Assembly: GCF_003097495.1 (NCBI RefSeq)
Contig: NZ_QEOP01000001.1
Coordinates: 124,001-188,000 of the forward strand
Direction of reading: 5' to 3'
Length of the DNA: 64,000 bases
Source of the DNA: Amnibacterium flavum
GTDB taxonomy: Bacteria > Actinomycetota > Actinomycetes > Actinomycetales > Microbacteriaceae
Shown: one piece after another, positions 17,839 through 29,702 of the stretch
Numbering within the stretch: position 1 is the stretch's first letter
Layout: every line of letters begins with the position of its first letter
Translations under genes and position numbers: made by a program
The notes under the pieces: model-generated
Told to the model about the DNA's origin: nothing
Databases searched by the model: none
What the model saw: the letters and a program-made list of their open reading frames with translations, nothing else

Positions 17839-18430
17839 CGGCCTTGAGGCCTCGCTGCGCCAGGGCGCCGAGGATGCGGCCGGTCACCACGTCGATGTCG
17901 CCGAGGCCGTCGACCTGCGTGAGCAGTCCGCGGTCCTCGTACAGGTCGAGGAGGGGCGCGGTCTGGCGCGCGTACAGCTCGAGGCGGTGACGGATCACAT
18001 CCTCGGTGTCGTCGCTGCGGCCCTCGAGCGTCGCACGCTTGAGCAGGCGTGCAACCGTCTCATCGGTATCGGCGACCAGCTCGATGACCGCGTCGAGGTC
18101 GTGATCGTTGCGCGACAGCATCTCGTCGAGCTTCGCCGCCTGAGCAGGCGTGCGGGGATAGCCGTCGAGCAGGAAGCCGCCGTCGGCGTCGGTCCAGCTG
18201 AGTCGATCCGCCACGAGGTCGTTGGTGAGGTCGTCCGGTACGTACGAACCGCTGTCCATGAAGGACTTCACCTGCAGACCGAGCTCGGTCTCACCGCGCA
18301 CGTTCTCGCGGAAGATGTCACCGGTCGAGATCGCCGGGATGCCGTAGGCGGCGGCGAGGCGCGAAGCCTGGGTGCCTTTGCCGGCACCCGGAGGGCCGAC
18401 GATGAGCAGCCGCGCTCCAGGTGTCCGCAT
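17834..18430 (-). CDS. adk: Adenylate kinase
   Basis: Interconverts ATP + AMP and 2 ADP. The P-loop [10 protein letters not shown] is followed by [12 protein letters not shown] (AMP site) and [10 protein letters not shown]. It lacks a zinc-binding LID insertion, as in the short actinobacterial enzymes. ATG at 18430 has GGTGAG upstream; a GTG at 18439 overlaps the secY stop and would add three residues. The usual secY-adk order is kept, but map and infA do not follow. Confidence 0.96.
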   Translation of the reverse strand: MRTPGARLLIVGPPGAGKGTQASRLAAAYGIPAISTGDIFRENVRGETELGLQVKSFMDSGSYVPDDLTNDLVADRLSWTDADGGFLLDGYPRTPAQAAKLDEMLSRNDHDLDAVIELVADTDETVARLLKRATLEGRSDDTEDVIRHRLELYARQTAPLLDLYEDRGLLTQVDGLGDIDVVTGRILGALAQRGLKAA

Positions 18431-18435
18431 GCCGC

Positions 18436-19758
18436 TCACCGTAGCAGGCCCTCATAGTGCCGCTGCTGCAGCTGGGAGTCGATCTGCTTGACCGTCTCGA
18501 GGCCGACTCCGACGATGATCAGGATCGAGGCGCCGCCGAACGGGAAGTTCTGGTTGGCACCGATCCAGACGAACGCGATCAGCGGGATCAGGGCGATGAG
18601 GCCCAGGTAGATCGAGCCGGGCAGCGTCACGCGGGTGAGCACGTAGTCGAGGTACTCGGCGGTCGGTCGACCGGCACGGATGCCGGGGATGAAGCCGCCG
18701 TACTTCTTCATGTTGTCGGCGACCTCTTCGGGGTTGAAGGTGATCGCGACGTAGAAGTAGGTGAAGCCGACGATGAGCAGGAAGTACAGCGCCATGTAGA
18801 GCGGGTGGTCGCCCTGCACGAGGTAGTTGTTGATCCAGGTGACCCACGCCTGCGGCTCCTGGCCTGCGGCCGGCTGGTTGAACTGGGCGACCAGCGCAGG
18901 CAGGTAGAGCAGCGACGAGGCGAAGATGACCGGCACGACGCCCGCCATGTTGACCTTGATCGGGATGTAGGTGTTGTTGCCGCCGTAGGTGCGCCGACCG
19001 ACCATGCGCTTGGCGTACTGGACGGGGATGCGCCGCTGGGACTGCTCGACGAACACGACGGCCGCCACGATGAGCAGACCGATCGCGATGACCAGCAGGA
19101 AGAGCTCGAAGCTCTGCGTGACGGCGATCGACCAGAGCGACGCGGGGAAGGTCGCGGCGATCGAGGTGAAGATGAGCAGCGACATGCCGTTGCCGACGCC
19201 GCGCTCGGTGATGAGCTCACCCATCCACATGATGAGGCCGGTGCCCGCCGTCATCGTGATGACGATGAGGAGGATCGCGTACCAGGCGTCGTTCGTGATG
19301 AGCTGCGTGCAGGCGGGCGAGCTGTTCTGCGGGAACAGCGCACCGCTGCGGGCGACCGTGATGAGCGTGGTCGACTGGAGTACACCGAGCGCGAGGGTGA
19401 GGTAGCGCGTGTACTGCGTGAGGCGCGCCTGGCCCGCCTGACCCTCCTTGTAGAGGGTCTCGAAGTGCGGGATGACCACGCGCAGCAGCTGCGTGATGAT
19501 CGACGCCGTGATGTACGGCATGATCCCCAGCGCGAAGATCGACAGCTGCAGCAGTGCGCCACCGCTGAACAGGTTGACGAGCTCGTAGAGGCCCGACGTG
19601 CCCTGGTTCGACGCGAGGCACGACTGCACGTTCGCGAAGTCGACGAACGGGGCGGGGATGAAGGATCCCAGCCGGAAGAGCGCGACGATGCCGAGCGTGA
19701 AAGCGATCTTCCGACGCAGATCCGGTGTCCGGAAGATGCGTCCTATTGCCTTGAACAC
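18436..19758 (-). CDS. secY: Preprotein translocase subunit SecY
   Basis: Pore subunit of the Sec translocon, 440 residues, ten membrane helices. Family blocks: [20 protein letters not shown], the plug region after FIPAPFVDF, and [13 protein letters not shown]. It follows rplO by 122 bases. Every exported protein encoded at 30-64 kb must use this channel before SipW-type cleavage. Confidence 0.97.
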   Translation of the reverse strand: MFKAIGRIFRTPDLRRKIAFTLGIVALFRLGSFIPAPFVDFANVQSCLASNQGTSGLYELVNLFSGGALLQLSIFALGIMPYITASIITQLLRVVIPHFETLYKEGQAGQARLTQYTRYLTLALGVLQSTTLITVARSGALFPQNSSPACTQLITNDAWYAILLIVITMTAGTGLIMWMGELITERGVGNGMSLLIFTSIAATFPASLWSIAVTQSFELFLLVIAIGLLIVAAVVFVEQSQRRIPVQYAKRMVGRRTYGGNNTYIPIKVNMAGVVPVIFASSLLYLPALVAQFNQPAAGQEPQAWVTWINNYLVQGDHPLYMALYFLLIVGFTYFYVAITFNPEEVADNMKKYGGFIPGIRAGRPTAEYLDYVLTRVTLPGSIYLGLIALIPLIAFVWIGANQNFPFGGASILIIVGVGLETVKQIDSQLQQRHYEGLLR

Positions 19759-19880
19759 GCGGTAGTGCCTGCTTTCGTTCGTGTAACCGACGACGTGGCC
19801 GGGGTTAGCCGGCCACGTCGTCAGAAGTGGAACCCGCGGGGCTCCGACTGGACTCGCGATGCGTCTGCACCGCGGAGCAC

Positions 19881-20561
19881 TCAGTTGATGGAGCCGCCAG
19901 CGGCCAGGATCTTCTGCTCAGCGGAGCCGGAAACCTTGTCGACAGCAACATTGAGCTTAACCGCAATGTCGCCGTTACCGAGGACCTTGACCTTCTCGTT
20001 CTTGCGGACCGCGCCGCGGGCGACGAGACCATCGATCGTCACGTCACCGCCCTGCGGGTACAGCTCGGCGAGAGTGGCCAGGTTCACGACCTGGTATTCG
20101 ACCCGGAACGGGTTCTTGAACCCGCGGAGCTTCGGGGTGCGCATGTGCAGCGGCATCTGCCCACCCTCGAAGCCGGGACGCACCTGGTAGCGCGCCTTCG
20201 AGCCCTTGGTACCACGGCCCGCGGTCTTACCCTTGGAGCCTTCACCACGGCCGACACGCGTGCGGTCCTTCTTGGAACCGGCGGCGGGACGGAGGTGGTG
20301 GACCTTGAGCACGCGCTCACGGGGAGCGACGTCGTCCGACTTCGCAGCCGAGTTGCGGGCGGCAGCCGACGTCGACGGGGTCGACGCGGCGGCGGCCGAC
20401 TCGGACGCTGCCGGCTTCTTCGCGGCGGGCTTGCTCGCGGCGGGCTTCTCAGCAGCCGTGTCGCCGGACGCCGCGGCAGCCTTCGCTGCCGCGTTCTTGG
20501 CTCGCGTCGCCGCGGCCTTCTGAGCCGGGGTCAGCTCTTCCTTGTTGGCTTCGTCAGCCAT
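19881..20561 (-). CDS. rplO: 50S ribosomal protein L15 with long N-terminal extension
   Basis: The L15 core begins near residue 84 ([20 protein letters not shown]) and runs through [20 protein letters not shown] to the end. The first 80 residues are an Ala/Lys/Pro-rich low-complexity segment absent from textbook L15. The ATG at 20561 overlaps the rpmD stop, and no good internal start with a ribosome-binding site is apparent at the core, so the extension is probably real. Confidence 0.94.
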   Translation of the reverse strand: MADEANKEELTPAQKAAATRAKNAAAKAAAASGDTAAEKPAASKPAAKKPAASESAAAASTPSTSAAARNSAAKSDDVAPRERVLKVHHLRPAAGSKKDRTRVGRGEGSKGKTAGRGTKGSKARYQVRPGFEGGQMPLHMRTPKLRGFKNPFRVEYQVVNLATLAELYPQGGDVTIDGLVARGAVRKNEKVKVLGNGDIAVKLNVAVDKVSGSAEQKILAAGGSIN

Positions 20562-20746
20562 TAGTCGATCTCCTCAACCTTGACGAGGTGAGCGACCGTG
20601 CGGACGTAGCCACGGTTCTGCTGGTTGTCCTCGCGGACGACGACGTCGCCGATCCGCTTGAGGCCCAGCGACCGGAGCGTGTCGCGCTGGTTCTGCTTCT
20701 CACTCACCTTGGACTTGATCTGGGTCACCTTGAGACGCGCGGCCAT
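20561..20746 (-). CDS. rpmD: 50S ribosomal protein L30
   Basis: 61 residues, [20 protein letters not shown] through [12 protein letters not shown], the short bacterial form. It overlaps both neighbours by one base (rpsE stop, rplO start), so translation is coupled. Confidence 0.97.
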   Translation of the reverse strand: MAARLKVTQIKSKVSEKQNQRDTLRSLGLKRIGDVVVREDNQQNRGYVRTVAHLVKVEEID

Positions 20747-21495
20747 CAGGCACCAACCTTCGCCTCAGCGGCAGCGTGCTCGGCAGCCGCCTTTTCGGCG
20801 CGCTGCATGCGGGCCGTGATGACATCTTCCAGGGGAAGGCCGCGACGGGCTGCGACGGCGCGCGGCTCTTCGAGGCTCTTCAGCGCTGCGACGGTGGCGT
20901 GCACGATGTTGATCGTGTTGCTGGAGCCGAGCGACTTCGAGAGGACGTCGTGGATACCGGCGCACTCGAGAACGGCGCGGACGGGACCACCGGCGATGAC
21001 ACCGGTACCGGCAGCTGCGGGACGCAGGAGCACGACGCCGGCGGCGGCCTCACCCTGCACGGGGTGCGGGATGGTGCTGGCGATGCGGGGGACGCGGAAG
21101 AAGTTCTTCTTCGCCTCCTCGACACCCTTCGAGATGGCGGTCGGGACCTCGCGGGCCTTGCCGTAGCCGACGCCGACCATGCCGTTGCCGTCCCCGACGA
21201 TCACCAGGGCGGTGAAGCTGAAGCGACGACCACCCTTGACGACCTTGGACACGCGGTTGATCGTGACGACGCGCTCGAGGAACTGGCTGTCACGGCCACC
21301 GTCGCGTCCGCCACGGCCGCCATCGCGGCCGGCGGGACGCTCGCGGCTGCCGCGGCGCTGTTCGCGGGGCTCGCTGCGGCTGTCGCCGCCCCCGCGGTTG
21401 TTGCTGTCGCTCGAAGCGGCGGTCTCGACCGGCGCCTCGACTGTCTCAGCGGCTGTCGTTTCAGCTGCTGCTGTTGTGGCTGCTGCATCACTCAC
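20746..21495 (-). CDS. rpsE: 30S ribosomal protein S5
   Basis: The S5 core starts near residue 70 ([20 protein letters not shown]) and has [20 protein letters not shown]. An N-terminal Ala/Thr tract followed by an Arg/Gly/Asp-rich tract is fused to it, and the C-terminus is Ala/Glu-rich. S5 contributes to decoding fidelity and mRNA unwinding. Its ATG overlaps the rplR stop (ATGA, 21492-21495). Confidence 0.97.
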   Translation of the reverse strand: MSDAAATTAAAETTAAETVEAPVETAASSDSNNRGGGDSRSEPREQRRGSRERPAGRDGGRGGRDGGRDSQFLERVVTINRVSKVVKGGRRFSFTALVIVGDGNGMVGVGYGKAREVPTAISKGVEEAKKNFFRVPRIASTIPHPVQGEAAAGVVLLRPAAAGTGVIAGGPVRAVLECAGIHDVLSKSLGSSNTINIVHATVAALKSLEEPRAVAARRGLPLEDVITARMQRAEKAAAEHAAAEAKVGA

Positions 21496-21863
21496 AGGTC
21501 CAGCCCACCTTCCCGAGCTCCTTCGGCGATCGCCGCGATGCGGCCCGCGTACTTGTTTCCACCGCGGTCGAAGACGACCGCGTCGATTCCGGCGTTCTTG
21601 GCGCGCTCGGCGACGAGCTCACCGACCTTGCGTGCCTTGGCGGTCTTGTCGCCGTCGAAGGTGCGCATGTCGGCTTCGAGGGTCGATGCCGACGCGAGGG
21701 TGTGACCCTGTGCGTCGTCGACGACCTGGACGAAGACGTGGCGTGCAGAACGTGTGACGACGAGGCGCGGCCGCAGGGCCGTTCCTTCGATCTTCTTGCG
21801 CAGGCGGCTGTGGCGACGGCCGCGCGCGGCCGACTTGCTCTTGCCGCGGATGACGGTGGCCAT
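21492..21863 (-). CDS. rplR: 50S ribosomal protein L18
   Basis: 5S-rRNA-binding protein of 123 residues. The basic start ([20 protein letters not shown]) is followed by [20 protein letters not shown]. It is two bases from rplF and overlaps rpsE. Confidence 0.97.
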   Translation of the reverse strand: MATVIRGKSKSAARGRRHSRLRKKIEGTALRPRLVVTRSARHVFVQVVDDAQGHTLASASTLEADMRTFDGDKTAKARKVGELVAERAKNAGIDAVVFDRGGNKYAGRIAAIAEGAREGGLDL

Positions 21864-21865
21864 GA

Positions 21866-22402
21866 TTACCTACCTGACTTTCCGGTCTTGCGACGGACGT
21901 TCTCTCCGGCGTACCGGACGCCCTTGCCCTTGTAGGGCTCCGGCTTGCGGATCTTGCGGATGTTCGCTGCAACCTCGCCGACGGCCTGCTTGTCGATGCC
22001 GGAGACCGTGAGCTTGTTGTTGCCCTCGACCTGGAACGAGATGCCTGCCGGCGGCTCGACCGTGACGGGGTGCGAGAAGCCGAGGGCGAACTCGATCGAG
22101 CTGCCCTTGGCGGTGACGCGGTAACCGGTACCGACGACCTCGAGGCTCTTGGAGTAGCCCTGGGTGACGCCGATCACGTTGTTCGCGATGAGGGTGCGAG
22201 TGAGGCCGTGGAGCGAGCGCGACTCGCGCTCGTCGTCGGGACGGGTCACGACGACCTGACTCCCGTCGATGGCGACCTCGATGGGGGCGGCGACGGTGAG
22301 CGCGAGCTCGCCCTTCGGGCCCTTGACGGTCACGAGGCGACCGTCGACGTTGATGTCGACACCCGAGGGGATGTCGATGGGTGCTCTACCGATACGAGAC
22401 AT
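21866..22402 (-). CDS. rplF: 50S ribosomal protein L6
   Basis: 178 residues, two repeated L6 folds, beginning [20 protein letters not shown]. The C-terminal signature [20 protein letters not shown] contacts the sarcin-ricin region. It follows rpsH by six bases. Confidence 0.98.
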   Translation of the reverse strand: MSRIGRAPIDIPSGVDINVDGRLVTVKGPKGELALTVAAPIEVAIDGSQVVVTRPDDERESRSLHGLTRTLIANNVIGVTQGYSKSLEVVGTGYRVTAKGSSIEFALGFSHPVTVEPPAGISFQVEGNNKLTVSGIDKQAVGEVAANIRKIRKPEPYKGKGVRYAGENVRRKTGKSGR

Positions 22403-22408
22403 GGACGG

Positions 22409-22807
22409 TCACCACACGTAGGCGAGGACTTCTCCGCCTACACCCTTCTTGGAGGCCTGGCGGTCTGTGAGCAGACCCGACGAGGTGGACAGGATGGCGA
22501 CGCCGAGGCCGCCGAACACCGTGGGGATCTCGGTGGACTTCGCGTAGACGCGGAGGCCGGGCTTCGAGACGCGCTTGATGCCGACGATGCTGCGCTCGCG
22601 GTTGGGGCCGTACTTGAGGTCGAGGGTCAGCGTCTTTCCGACGCGGGCGTCCTCCACCTTCCAGTCGGCGATGTAACCCTCCGACTTGAGGATGTCGGCG
22701 ATGTGGCCTTTGAGCTTCGAGTGCGGCAGCGAGACCGTCTCGTGGAAGGCCGAGTTCGCGTTGCGGAGCCTCGTGAGGAGGTCGGCAACCGGATCGGTCA
22801 TTGTCAT
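22409..22807 (-). CDS. rpsH: 30S ribosomal protein S8
   Basis: 132 residues from [20 protein letters not shown] to [13 protein letters not shown]. The frame is open a further 87 bases upstream, but the family start MTMTDPV at 22807, with GAGAAG before it, fixes the beginning. S8 binds 16S rRNA helix 21 and is the spc-operon translational repressor in E. coli; whether the stem-loops just upstream serve this here is unknown. Confidence 0.97.
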   Translation of the reverse strand: MTMTDPVADLLTRLRNANSAFHETVSLPHSKLKGHIADILKSEGYIADWKVEDARVGKTLTLDLKYGPNRERSIVGIKRVSKPGLRVYAKSTEIPTVFGGLGVAILSTSSGLLTDRQASKKGVGGEVLAYVW

Positions 22808-22838
22808 GGATGTACTTCTCTCATTCACCAGGTTTCGC

Positions 22839-22933
22839 CATCCGGTACACCGGATGAGGACCTGTGGTGCTTGTCCGACGGGTTCGCCGGACAAAGGGAT
22901 GCTCTCCCAGGCGCAAGAAACGCCCGGGAGAGC
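22839..22933 (-). other. Three consecutive stem-loops in the rplE-rpsH gap
   Basis: Perfect or near-perfect hairpins lie in tandem: CATCCGG/CCGGATG (22839-22856), TGTCCG/CGGACA (22872-22893) and GCTCTCCCAGGCG/CGCCCGGGAGAGC (22901-22933). On the transcribed (minus) strand they form the rpsH leader. No rpsN is encoded here, where many bacteria carry it. They may be an attenuator, an S8-binding element or an RNA-processing site. Confidence 0.7.
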
Positions 22934-22953
22934 TTACTTCACTTATGTACTTG

Positions 22954-23544
22954 CTACGCGTTCTCGGCGTTGCGGAACGGGAAGCCGAGGGCCTTGAGCA
23001 GTGCTCGGCCCTCGTCGTCCGTCTTCGCAGTGGTGACGATGGTGATGTCGAAACCACGGACGCGGTCGATGCGGTCCTGGTCGATCTCGTGGAACACGCT
23101 CTGCTCCTGGAGACCGAAGGTGTAGTTGCCGTTCCCGTCGAACTGCTTGTCCGAGAGGCCGCGGAAGTCGCGGATGCGGGGCAGGGCGAGCGAGATGAGG
23201 CGGTCGAGGAACTCCCATGCGCGGTCGCCGCGAAGCGTCACGTGGGCGCCGATCGGCTGTCCCTCGCGGAGCTTGAACTGTGCGATCGACTTGCGAGCCT
23301 TGGTGACCTGCGGCTTCTGGCCGGTGATCTTGGTGAGGTCTGCAACAGCACCGTCGATGATCTTGCCGTCGCGGGCGGCTTCGCCGACACCGGTGTTGAC
23401 GACGACCTTGACGAGGCCGGGAACCTGGTGCACGTTGCCGAAACCGAATTCCTCCTTGAGTGCGGGGAGGATCTCAGCGCGGTACTTCTGCTTCAGGCGC
23501 GGCTGGATTTTGCCAGCGGGCGCGGCAGTCGTTGTGTCGGTCAT
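22954..23544 (-). CDS. rplE: 50S ribosomal protein L5
   Basis: 5S-rRNA-binding L5, 196 residues, with an N-terminal extension ([15 protein letters not shown]) before the core [39 protein letters not shown] and [20 protein letters not shown] are family blocks. It overlaps rplX by one base. The three hairpins follow its stop. Confidence 0.98.
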   Translation of the reverse strand: MTDTTTAAPAGKIQPRLKQKYRAEILPALKEEFGFGNVHQVPGLVKVVVNTGVGEAARDGKIIDGAVADLTKITGQKPQVTKARKSIAQFKLREGQPIGAHVTLRGDRAWEFLDRLISLALPRIRDFRGLSDKQFDGNGNYTFGLQEQSVFHEIDQDRIDRVRGFDITIVTTAKTDDEGRALLKALGFPFRNAENA

Positions 23545-23903
23545 TACAGGTCCTTACCTGACTTCTTGGCGTAACGGACGCGCACGTCCTTGGTGACGCC
23601 GTCCTTGGTCACCTGCTCCACGCGGTGTCCCACGCGGGTCGGCTTCTTGCTGTCGGGGTCGACGAGCGCGATGTTCGAGATGTGGATCGGGGCCTCGACG
23701 GTCTCGATGCCACCGGTCTTGGTGCCGCGCTGGGTCTGGCCGACGCGGGTGTGCTTGGTGACGAAGTTGATGCCTTCGACGATCACACGGTTCTGCTCGA
23801 CGAGCACCTCGATGACGCGACCCTGCTTGCCGCGGTCACCGCCGCGGGTCTGGCTTGCGCCCGAGATCACCTGGACGAGGTCGCCCTTCTTGATCTTTGC
23901 CAT
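23544..23903 (-). CDS. rplX: 50S ribosomal protein L24
   Basis: Assembly initiator L24, 119 residues, with the KOW motif in [20 protein letters not shown] and [17 protein letters not shown]. It lies three bases after rplN and overlaps rplE. Confidence 0.97.
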   Translation of the reverse strand: MAKIKKGDLVQVISGASQTRGGDRGKQGRVIEVLVEQNRVIVEGINFVTKHTRVGQTQRGTKTGGIETVEAPIHISNIALVDPDSKKPTRVGHRVEQVTKDGVTKDVRVRYAKKSGKDL

Positions 23904-23906
23904 TTC

Positions 23907-24275
23907 TCAAATCACCTCCGGTGCGAGAGACACGATCTTCATGAACTTCTTGTCGCGCAGCTCGCGGCCGACGGGGCCGAAGATGCGCGTTCCACGGGGG
24001 TCGCCGTCGTTCTTGAGGATGACGGCGGCGTTCTCGTCGAACTTGATGTAGGAGCCGTCGTTACGACGGGTCTCCTTGACGACGCGGACGATGACAGCCT
24101 TGACGACGTCGCCCTTCTTGACGTTGCCGCCGGGGATCGCGTCCTTGACCGTCGCGACGATCACGTCACCGAGTCCGGCGTAGCGACGGCCGGAGCCACC
24201 GAGAACGCGGATGGTGAGCAGCTCCTTGGCGCCGGTGTTGTCGGCGACCTTGAGCCTTGACTCTTGCTGAATCAC
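23907..24275 (-). CDS. rplN: 50S ribosomal protein L14
   Basis: 122 residues; a GTG start at 24275 gives [20 protein letters not shown], the family N-terminus. It ends [10 protein letters not shown] 32-base gap separates it from rpsQ. Confidence 0.98.
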   Translation of the reverse strand: MIQQESRLKVADNTGAKELLTIRVLGGSGRRYAGLGDVIVATVKDAIPGGNVKKGDVVKAVIVRVVKETRRNDGSYIKFDENAAVILKNDGDPRGTRIFGPVGRELRDKKFMKIVSLAPEVI

Positions 24276-24307
24276 TTCTTATCTCCTGTGTCGAAGAAGG
24301 CCGAGGC

Positions 24308-24622
24308 CTACTTGGCCTTCTCGAGGACCTCGACGAGGCGCCAGCGCTTGGTGGCCGACAGCGGACGGGTCTCGCTGATGAGGACGAGGTCGCCCACACC
24401 GGCGGTGCCGAGTTCGTCGTGCGCCTTCACCTTGGTGGTGCGGCGGATGACCTTGCCGTACAGCGGGTGCTTCACGCGGTCTTCGACCTCGACGACGATG
24501 GTCTTCTCCATCTTGTCGGACACGACGTAGCCGCGGCGGCTCTTGCGGTAGCCGCGCTCGCCTTCGACCTTGACGTCGTGGGCCGCGGACTCGTGGCCCG
24601 TGGGTGCCTGAACCTTGGCCAT
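24308..24622 (-). CDS. rpsQ: 30S ribosomal protein S17
   Basis: 104 residues. The S17 OB-fold core starts at [20 protein letters not shown] after a 25-residue N-terminal extension. It ends with [17 protein letters not shown]. One-base overlap with rpmC. Confidence 0.97.
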   Translation of the reverse strand: MAKVQAPTGHESAAHDVKVEGERGYRKSRRGYVVSDKMEKTIVVEVEDRVKHPLYGKVIRRTTKVKAHDELGTAGVGDLVLISETRPLSATKRWRLVEVLEKAK

Positions 24623-24966
24623 TACTTGGTCTCCTCAGCGGTTTCGGCCGCGTCGTCGGCAGCGGGCTTCTCGGCCACGGCTGCGTCGGACTTCTTCGCG
24701 CGGCTCTTCTTCTCCGCCTTCGCGGGGGCCTCGACGGGCGCCGGGGTGGCGCGGATGCCGAGCTCGCGCTCACGGATGACGGTGTAGATGCGGGCGATGT
24801 CGCGCTTGACGGCGCGGACACGTCCGTGGCTCTCGAGCTGACCGGTGGCCGACTGGAAGCGCAGGTTGAACAGCTCTTCCTTGGCCTTCTTCAGCTCGTC
24901 GACGAGGCGCTCGTCCTCGAGGGTGTCGAGCTCGGTGGAGGCGAGCTCCTTGGATCCGATAGCCAT
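24622..24966 (-). CDS. rpmC: 50S ribosomal protein L29
   Basis: The L29 core (residues 8-75: [40 protein letters not shown]) is followed by a C-terminal Ala/Lys/Glu-rich tail of about 35 residues. L29 lies at the nascent-chain exit. One-base overlaps with rplP and rpsQ. Confidence 0.97.
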   Translation of the reverse strand: MAIGSKELASTELDTLEDERLVDELKKAKEELFNLRFQSATGQLESHGRVRAVKRDIARIYTVIRERELGIRATPAPVEAPAKAEKKSRAKKSDAAVAEKPAADDAAETAEETK

Positions 24967-25385
24967 CAGGCGTCTCCCTCCTCGCGCTTGATGATGCGTG
25001 CCTTGAGCGGCAGCTTGTGAATGGCCCGGGTGAGAGCCTCGCGGGCGAGGGTCTCATCGACGCCGGCGACCTCGAAGAGGACGCGGCCCGGCTTGACGTT
25101 GGCGACCCACCACTCGGGCGAACCCTTACCGGAACCCATGCGGGTTTCGGCGGGCTTCTTGGTGAGCGGACGGTCGGGGTAGATGTTGATCCAGACCTTT
25201 CCACCACGCTTGATGTGACGCGTCATGGCGATACGAGCGGACTCGATCTGACGGTTGGTCACGTACGCGGGGGTGAGTGCCTGGATTCCGAACTCTCCGA
25301 AGCTCACCTTGGTGCCACCGGTGGCCTGGCCACTGCGACCCGGGTGGTGCTGCTTGCGGAATTTGACCTTGCGGGGGATCAGCAT
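24966..25385 (-). CDS. rplP: 50S ribosomal protein L16
   Basis: 139 residues, [20 protein letters not shown], with [21 protein letters not shown]16 helps shape the A-site tRNA pocket. It follows rpsC by two bases. Confidence 0.98.
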   Translation of the reverse strand: MLIPRKVKFRKQHHPGRSGQATGGTKVSFGEFGIQALTPAYVTNRQIESARIAMTRHIKRGGKVWINIYPDRPLTKKPAETRMGSGKGSPEWWVANVKPGRVLFEVAGVDETLAREALTRAIHKLPLKARIIKREEGDA

Positions 25386-25387
25386 GA

Positions 25388-26152
25388 TTAAGCGCTCGCT
25401 CCTTCTGCGACGGGAGCCGGCGCGTTGTCACGCGGTCCACGTCCGCGGGGGCCGCCGTCGCGGCGCTCGGGGCGCTGCGACTTCTGGTTGGCCTGCTCGC
25501 GGGCGAGCTCCTTGTTGGTGATGTCGCCCTTGTAGATCCAGACCTTCACGCCGATGCGACCGAACGTCGTCTTGGCCTCGTAGAAGCCGTAGTCGATGTT
25601 GGCGCGGAGCGTGTGCAGGGGCACGCGGCCCTCGCGGTAGAACTCGGAGCGGCTCATCTCCGCACCGCCGAGGCGGCCGGAGACCTGAACGCGGACGCCC
25701 TTGGCGCCGGCGCGCTGAGCGCCCTGCAGGCCCTTGCGCATGGCGCGACGGAACGCGACACGTGCGGACAGCTGCTCGGCGATGCCCTGGGCGACGAGCT
25801 GAGCTTCCTGCTCGGGGTTCTTGACCTCGAGGATGTTCAGCTGGATCTGCTTGCCGGTCAGCTTCTCGAGGTCGGCGCGGATGCGCTCGGCCTCGGCGCC
25901 GCGGCGGCCGATCACAATGCCCGGACGGGCGGTGTGGATGTCGACGCGCACACGGTCACGGGTGCGCTCGATCTCGATCTTGGCGACACCGGCACGGTCG
26001 AGCTGCTTCAGGAGCAGCTGACGGATCTTGACGTCCTCGGCGACGAAGTCGCTGTAGCGCTGTCCGGCCTTGGTGCTGTCGGAGAACCAGCGCGAGACGT
26101 GGTCGGTGGTGATGCCGAGACGGAAACCGTACGGGTTTACTTTCTGTCCCAT
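25388..26152 (-). CDS. rpsC: 30S ribosomal protein S3
   Basis: 254 residues. The N-terminal KH domain includes [20 protein letters not shown]; the C-terminal domain has GCKV-type [16 protein letters not shown] Gly/Arg/Pro-rich tail ends the protein. S3 lines the mRNA entry channel. One-base overlap with rplV. Confidence 0.98.
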   Translation of the reverse strand: MGQKVNPYGFRLGITTDHVSRWFSDSTKAGQRYSDFVAEDVKIRQLLLKQLDRAGVAKIEIERTRDRVRVDIHTARPGIVIGRRGAEAERIRADLEKLTGKQIQLNILEVKNPEQEAQLVAQGIAEQLSARVAFRRAMRKGLQGAQRAGAKGVRVQVSGRLGGAEMSRSEFYREGRVPLHTLRANIDYGFYEAKTTFGRIGVKVWIYKGDITNKELAREQANQKSQRPERRDGGPRGRGPRDNAPAPVAEGASA

Positions 26153-26553
26153 TACTTGCTCGCCTTCGCGGTCTTGCGCGCCGGGCGGCCAGCGACGATG
26201 ACGTCGGGGGTCGCGAGCACCACGGTGATGTGGCTGGTGCGCTTGTTGATGCGGAACGCGCGGCCCTGGGCACGCGGCTGGAACCGCTTGAGCGTGGTCC
26301 CCTCGTCGACGAACGCCTTGGCGATGACCAGGTCGCTCTCGTCGAGGTAGCTGTTCTCCTGGTCCGCCTTGACACGTGCGTTGGCGATGGCGGCTGCCAC
26401 CAGCTTGTACACGGGCTCACTGGCACCCTGCGGCGCGAACTTCAGGATCGCGAGCGCTTCGGTGGCCTGGCGGCCGCGGATGAGGTCAACGACGCGACGG
26501 GCCTTCTGAGGGGTCACGCGGATGTGTCGCACGCGTGCGATCGACTCAACCAT
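26152..26553 (-). CDS. rplV: 50S ribosomal protein L22
   Basis: 133 residues, [20 protein letters not shown]; the extended hairpin that lines the exit tunnel lies around residues 80-100 ([20 protein letters not shown]). ATG at 26553 with AAGGAGGAGAG upstream. Confidence 0.98.
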   Translation of the reverse strand: MVESIARVRHIRVTPQKARRVVDLIRGRQATEALAILKFAPQGASEPVYKLVAAAIANARVKADQENSYLDESDLVIAKAFVDEGTTLKRFQPRAQGRAFRINKRTSHITVVLATPDVIVAGRPARKTAKASK

Positions 26554-26580
26554 CTCTCTCCTCCTTCTGTCGTCACCGCG

Positions 26581-26862
26581 TTAGCGGCGACGGCCCTTCT
26601 TGTCGTCCTTCTCGTGGCCGCGGAAGGTGCGGGTGGGCGCGAACTCGCCCAGTTTGTGGCCGACCATCGTCTCGGTGACGAACACCGGGATGTGCTTGCG
26701 GCCGTCGTGCACGGCGATGGTGTGGCCGAGCATGGCGGGGATGATCATCGAACGGCGCGACCAGGTCTTGATCACGTTCTTGGAGGCCGTCTCGTTGGCG
26801 ACCTGCACCTTGCGGAGCAGGTGGTCGTCGACGAAGGGGCCCTTCTTCAGACTGCGAGGCAT
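26581..26862 (-). CDS. rpsS: 30S ribosomal protein S19
   Basis: 93 residues, [20 protein letters not shown], with the family block [21 protein letters not shown]19 lies in the head beside S13. It follows rplB by ten bases. Confidence 0.98.
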   Translation of the reverse strand: MPRSLKKGPFVDDHLLRKVQVANETASKNVIKTWSRRSMIIPAMLGHTIAVHDGRKHIPVFVTETMVGHKLGEFAPTRTFRGHEKDDKKGRRR

Positions 26863-26872
26863 CTACCTATTC

Positions 26873-27712
<840 letters not shown>

Positions 27713-27729
27713 GTGTGTTTCTCCTGCGC

Positions 27730-28029
27730 CTAGCCGACAGCCGTGAAGATGTCGATCGAGCCGGACTTCAGCGTGACGATGGCGCGCTTGGTGTCCTTGC
27801 GCTTGCCGAGGCCGAACTTGGTCCGACGCGTCTTGCCGTTGCGGTTGAGGGTGTTCACCGATGCGACCTCGACGCCGAAGATCTTCTCGATGGCGAGCTT
27901 GATCTCGGTCTTGTTCGCGCGCGGGTCGACGACGAAGGTGTACTTGCCCTCGTCGATCAGGCCGTAGCTCTTCTCGGAGACGACGGGCGAGACGATGATG
28001 TCGCGCGGGTCCTTGTTGTAGCCGCTCAT
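27730..28029 (-). CDS. rplW: 50S ribosomal protein L23
   Basis: 99 residues. L23 is the docking site for trigger factor and SRP at the tunnel exit. [20 protein letters not shown] and [20 protein letters not shown] are characteristic. Its ATG overlaps the rplD stop by four bases (ATGA, 28026-28029). Confidence 0.98.
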   Translation of the reverse strand: MSGYNKDPRDIIVSPVVSEKSYGLIDEGKYTFVVDPRANKTEIKLAIEKIFGVEVASVNTLNRNGKTRRTKFGLGKRKDTKRAIVTLKSGSIDIFTAVG

Positions 28030-28655
28030 GCGGTCACCTCGTTCTTCGTCTTGGAGGCCACGAAGGCGTCGAAGGCCTGCTTGGTGAAGACGATGTCGTC
28101 GGAGACGAGCACGTCGTAGGCGTTCAGCTGGTCCCAGGTGATGACGTGCAGGTTCCGCAGGTTCCGGACGCTCTTCCAGCTGACCTCGTCGGCGCGGTCG
28201 AGAACGATGAGCACGTTCTTGCCGGCGATCGAGGCGAGCAGCTCAGCGGCGGCCTTGGTTGAGGGGAACTCGCCCTGCGAGAGGGTCGAGACCACCTGGA
28301 GGCGGTCACCGCGGGCGCGGTCGGAGAGTGCTCCGAGGAGTGCGGCGGCGATCATCTTCTTGGGGGTGCGCTGCGAGTAGTCGCGGGGCACGGGTCCGTG
28401 CACGACGCCACCACCACGGTGCTGGGGCATGCGGACCGAACCCTGACGGGCGCGGCCGGTGCCCTTCTGCTTGAACGGCTTGACACCGGAACCGGACACT
28501 TCGCCGCGGTTCTTGGTCTTGTGGGTGCCCTGGCGGGCTGCGGCGAGCTGCGCGACGACGACCTGGTGCAGCAGCGGCACGTTGGTCTGGACGTCGAAGA
28601 GCTCGGCGGGAAGCTCGACGCTTCCGGTGCCGCCCTTGATCTCGAGCGAAGCCAT
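28026..28655 (-). CDS. rplD: 50S ribosomal protein L4
   Basis: 209 residues, including the tunnel-lining loop [20 protein letters not shown] and the C-terminal [12 protein letters not shown]-like segment. In E. coli L4 autoregulates the S10 operon. It follows rplC by two bases and overlaps rplW. Confidence 0.98.
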   Translation of the reverse strand: MASLEIKGGTGSVELPAELFDVQTNVPLLHQVVVAQLAAARQGTHKTKNRGEVSGSGVKPFKQKGTGRARQGSVRMPQHRGGGVVHGPVPRDYSQRTPKKMIAAALLGALSDRARGDRLQVVSTLSQGEFPSTKAAAELLASIAGKNVLIVLDRADEVSWKSVRNLRNLHVITWDQLNAYDVLVSDDIVFTKQAFDAFVASKTKNEVTA

Positions 28656-28657
28656 GG

Positions 28658-29311
28658 TCAGGCTCCCTTCACGGCGTTGCGGACGAAGACGTTGCGGCCG
28701 CGGGCGCCGGGGACGGCGCCGCTGACGAGCAGCAGGCCCTTCTCGACGTCGACGGCGACGACCGTCAGGTTCAGGATCGTGGTGCGGTCCCCACCCATGC
28801 GGCCGGCCATGCGCATTCCCTTGAAGACGCGGCTGGGCGTCGAGGAGGCGCCGATGGAGCCGGGCTTGCGGTGGTTGCGGTGAGCACCGTGCGAGGCGGA
28901 GACGCCCTTGAAGTTGTGACGCTTCATGACACCGGCGAAGCCCTTGCCCTTGCTGGTGCCGACGACGTCGATCCTGGTTCCGACGGGCAGAGCCTCGACG
29001 GTGATCTCCTGGCCGAGCTCGTAGTTCGCCGCGTCAGCGGTGCGGACCTCGGTGAGGTGGCGGCGCGGCGTGACGCCGGCCTTGTCGAAGTGACCGGTCG
29101 CAGGCTTGTTGACCTTGCGGGGGTCGATGGCGCCCGACGCGATCTGGATGGCTGCGTAGCCATCCTTCTCGGGGGTGCGGATCTGGGTCACGACGTTGGG
29201 CGTGATGTGGATGGCGGTGACCGGAACGAGCTTGCCGGTTGCATCCCATACCTGGGTCATGCCGAGCTTGGTGCCCAGCAGGCCCGTGAATGTCCGTGTA
29301 GCGGTAGACAC
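28658..29311 (-). CDS. rplC: 50S ribosomal protein L3
   Basis: 217 residues. GTG start at 29311 ([20 protein letters not shown]). [20 protein letters not shown] and [20 protein letters not shown] are diagnostic. It lies ten bases after rpsJ. Confidence 0.98.
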   Translation of the reverse strand: MSTATRTFTGLLGTKLGMTQVWDATGKLVPVTAIHITPNVVTQIRTPEKDGYAAIQIASGAIDPRKVNKPATGHFDKAGVTPRRHLTEVRTADAANYELGQEITVEALPVGTRIDVVGTSKGKGFAGVMKRHNFKGVSASHGAHRNHRKPGSIGASSTPSRVFKGMRMAGRMGGDRTTILNLTVVAVDVEKGLLLVSGAVPGARGRNVFVRNAVKGA

Positions 29312-29321
29312 TGGCGGTTCC

Positions 29322-29630
29322 TTAGAGCTTGATCTCGATGTTGACGTCGGCCGGGAGGTCGAGTCGCATGAGGGAGTCGACGGCCTTGGGCGTCGGGTCG
29401 ATGATGTCGATGAGGCGCTTGTGTGTGCGCATCTCGAAGTGCTCCCGACTGTCCTTGTACTTGTGCGGCGAGCGGATCACGACCACCACGTTCTTCTCGG
29501 TGGGCAGCGGCACGGGGCCGACGACGCTCGCACCCGCGCGGGTGACCGTGTCGACGATCTTGCGTGCGGAGCTGTCGATGACCTCGTGGTCATACGACTT
29601 GAGTCGGATGCGGATTTTTTGTCCCGCCAT
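29322..29630 (-). CDS. rpsJ: 30S ribosomal protein S10
   Basis: 102 residues, [21 protein letters not shown]10 also serves as NusE in transcription antitermination. First gene of the S10 operon, with ribosome-binding sequence GAAGGAAG shortly before the ATG at 29630. Confidence 0.98.
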   Translation of the reverse strand: MAGQKIRIRLKSYDHEVIDSSARKIVDTVTRAGASVVGPVPLPTEKNVVVVIRSPHKYKDSREHFEMRTHKRLIDIIDPTPKAVDSLMRLDLPADVNIEIKL

Positions 29631-29702
29631 CTGTCACTCACTTCCTTCGTTCGTGTTGCCCTGCAAGCAGGACGTGTCGTGTCGCAGACCGTTGCGGGCC
29701 TG

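Noticed and set aside
22808-22894. 29-residue extension of rpsH
   Set aside because: It has no S8 homology, overlaps the hairpins, and the MTMTDPV start is typical of the family.
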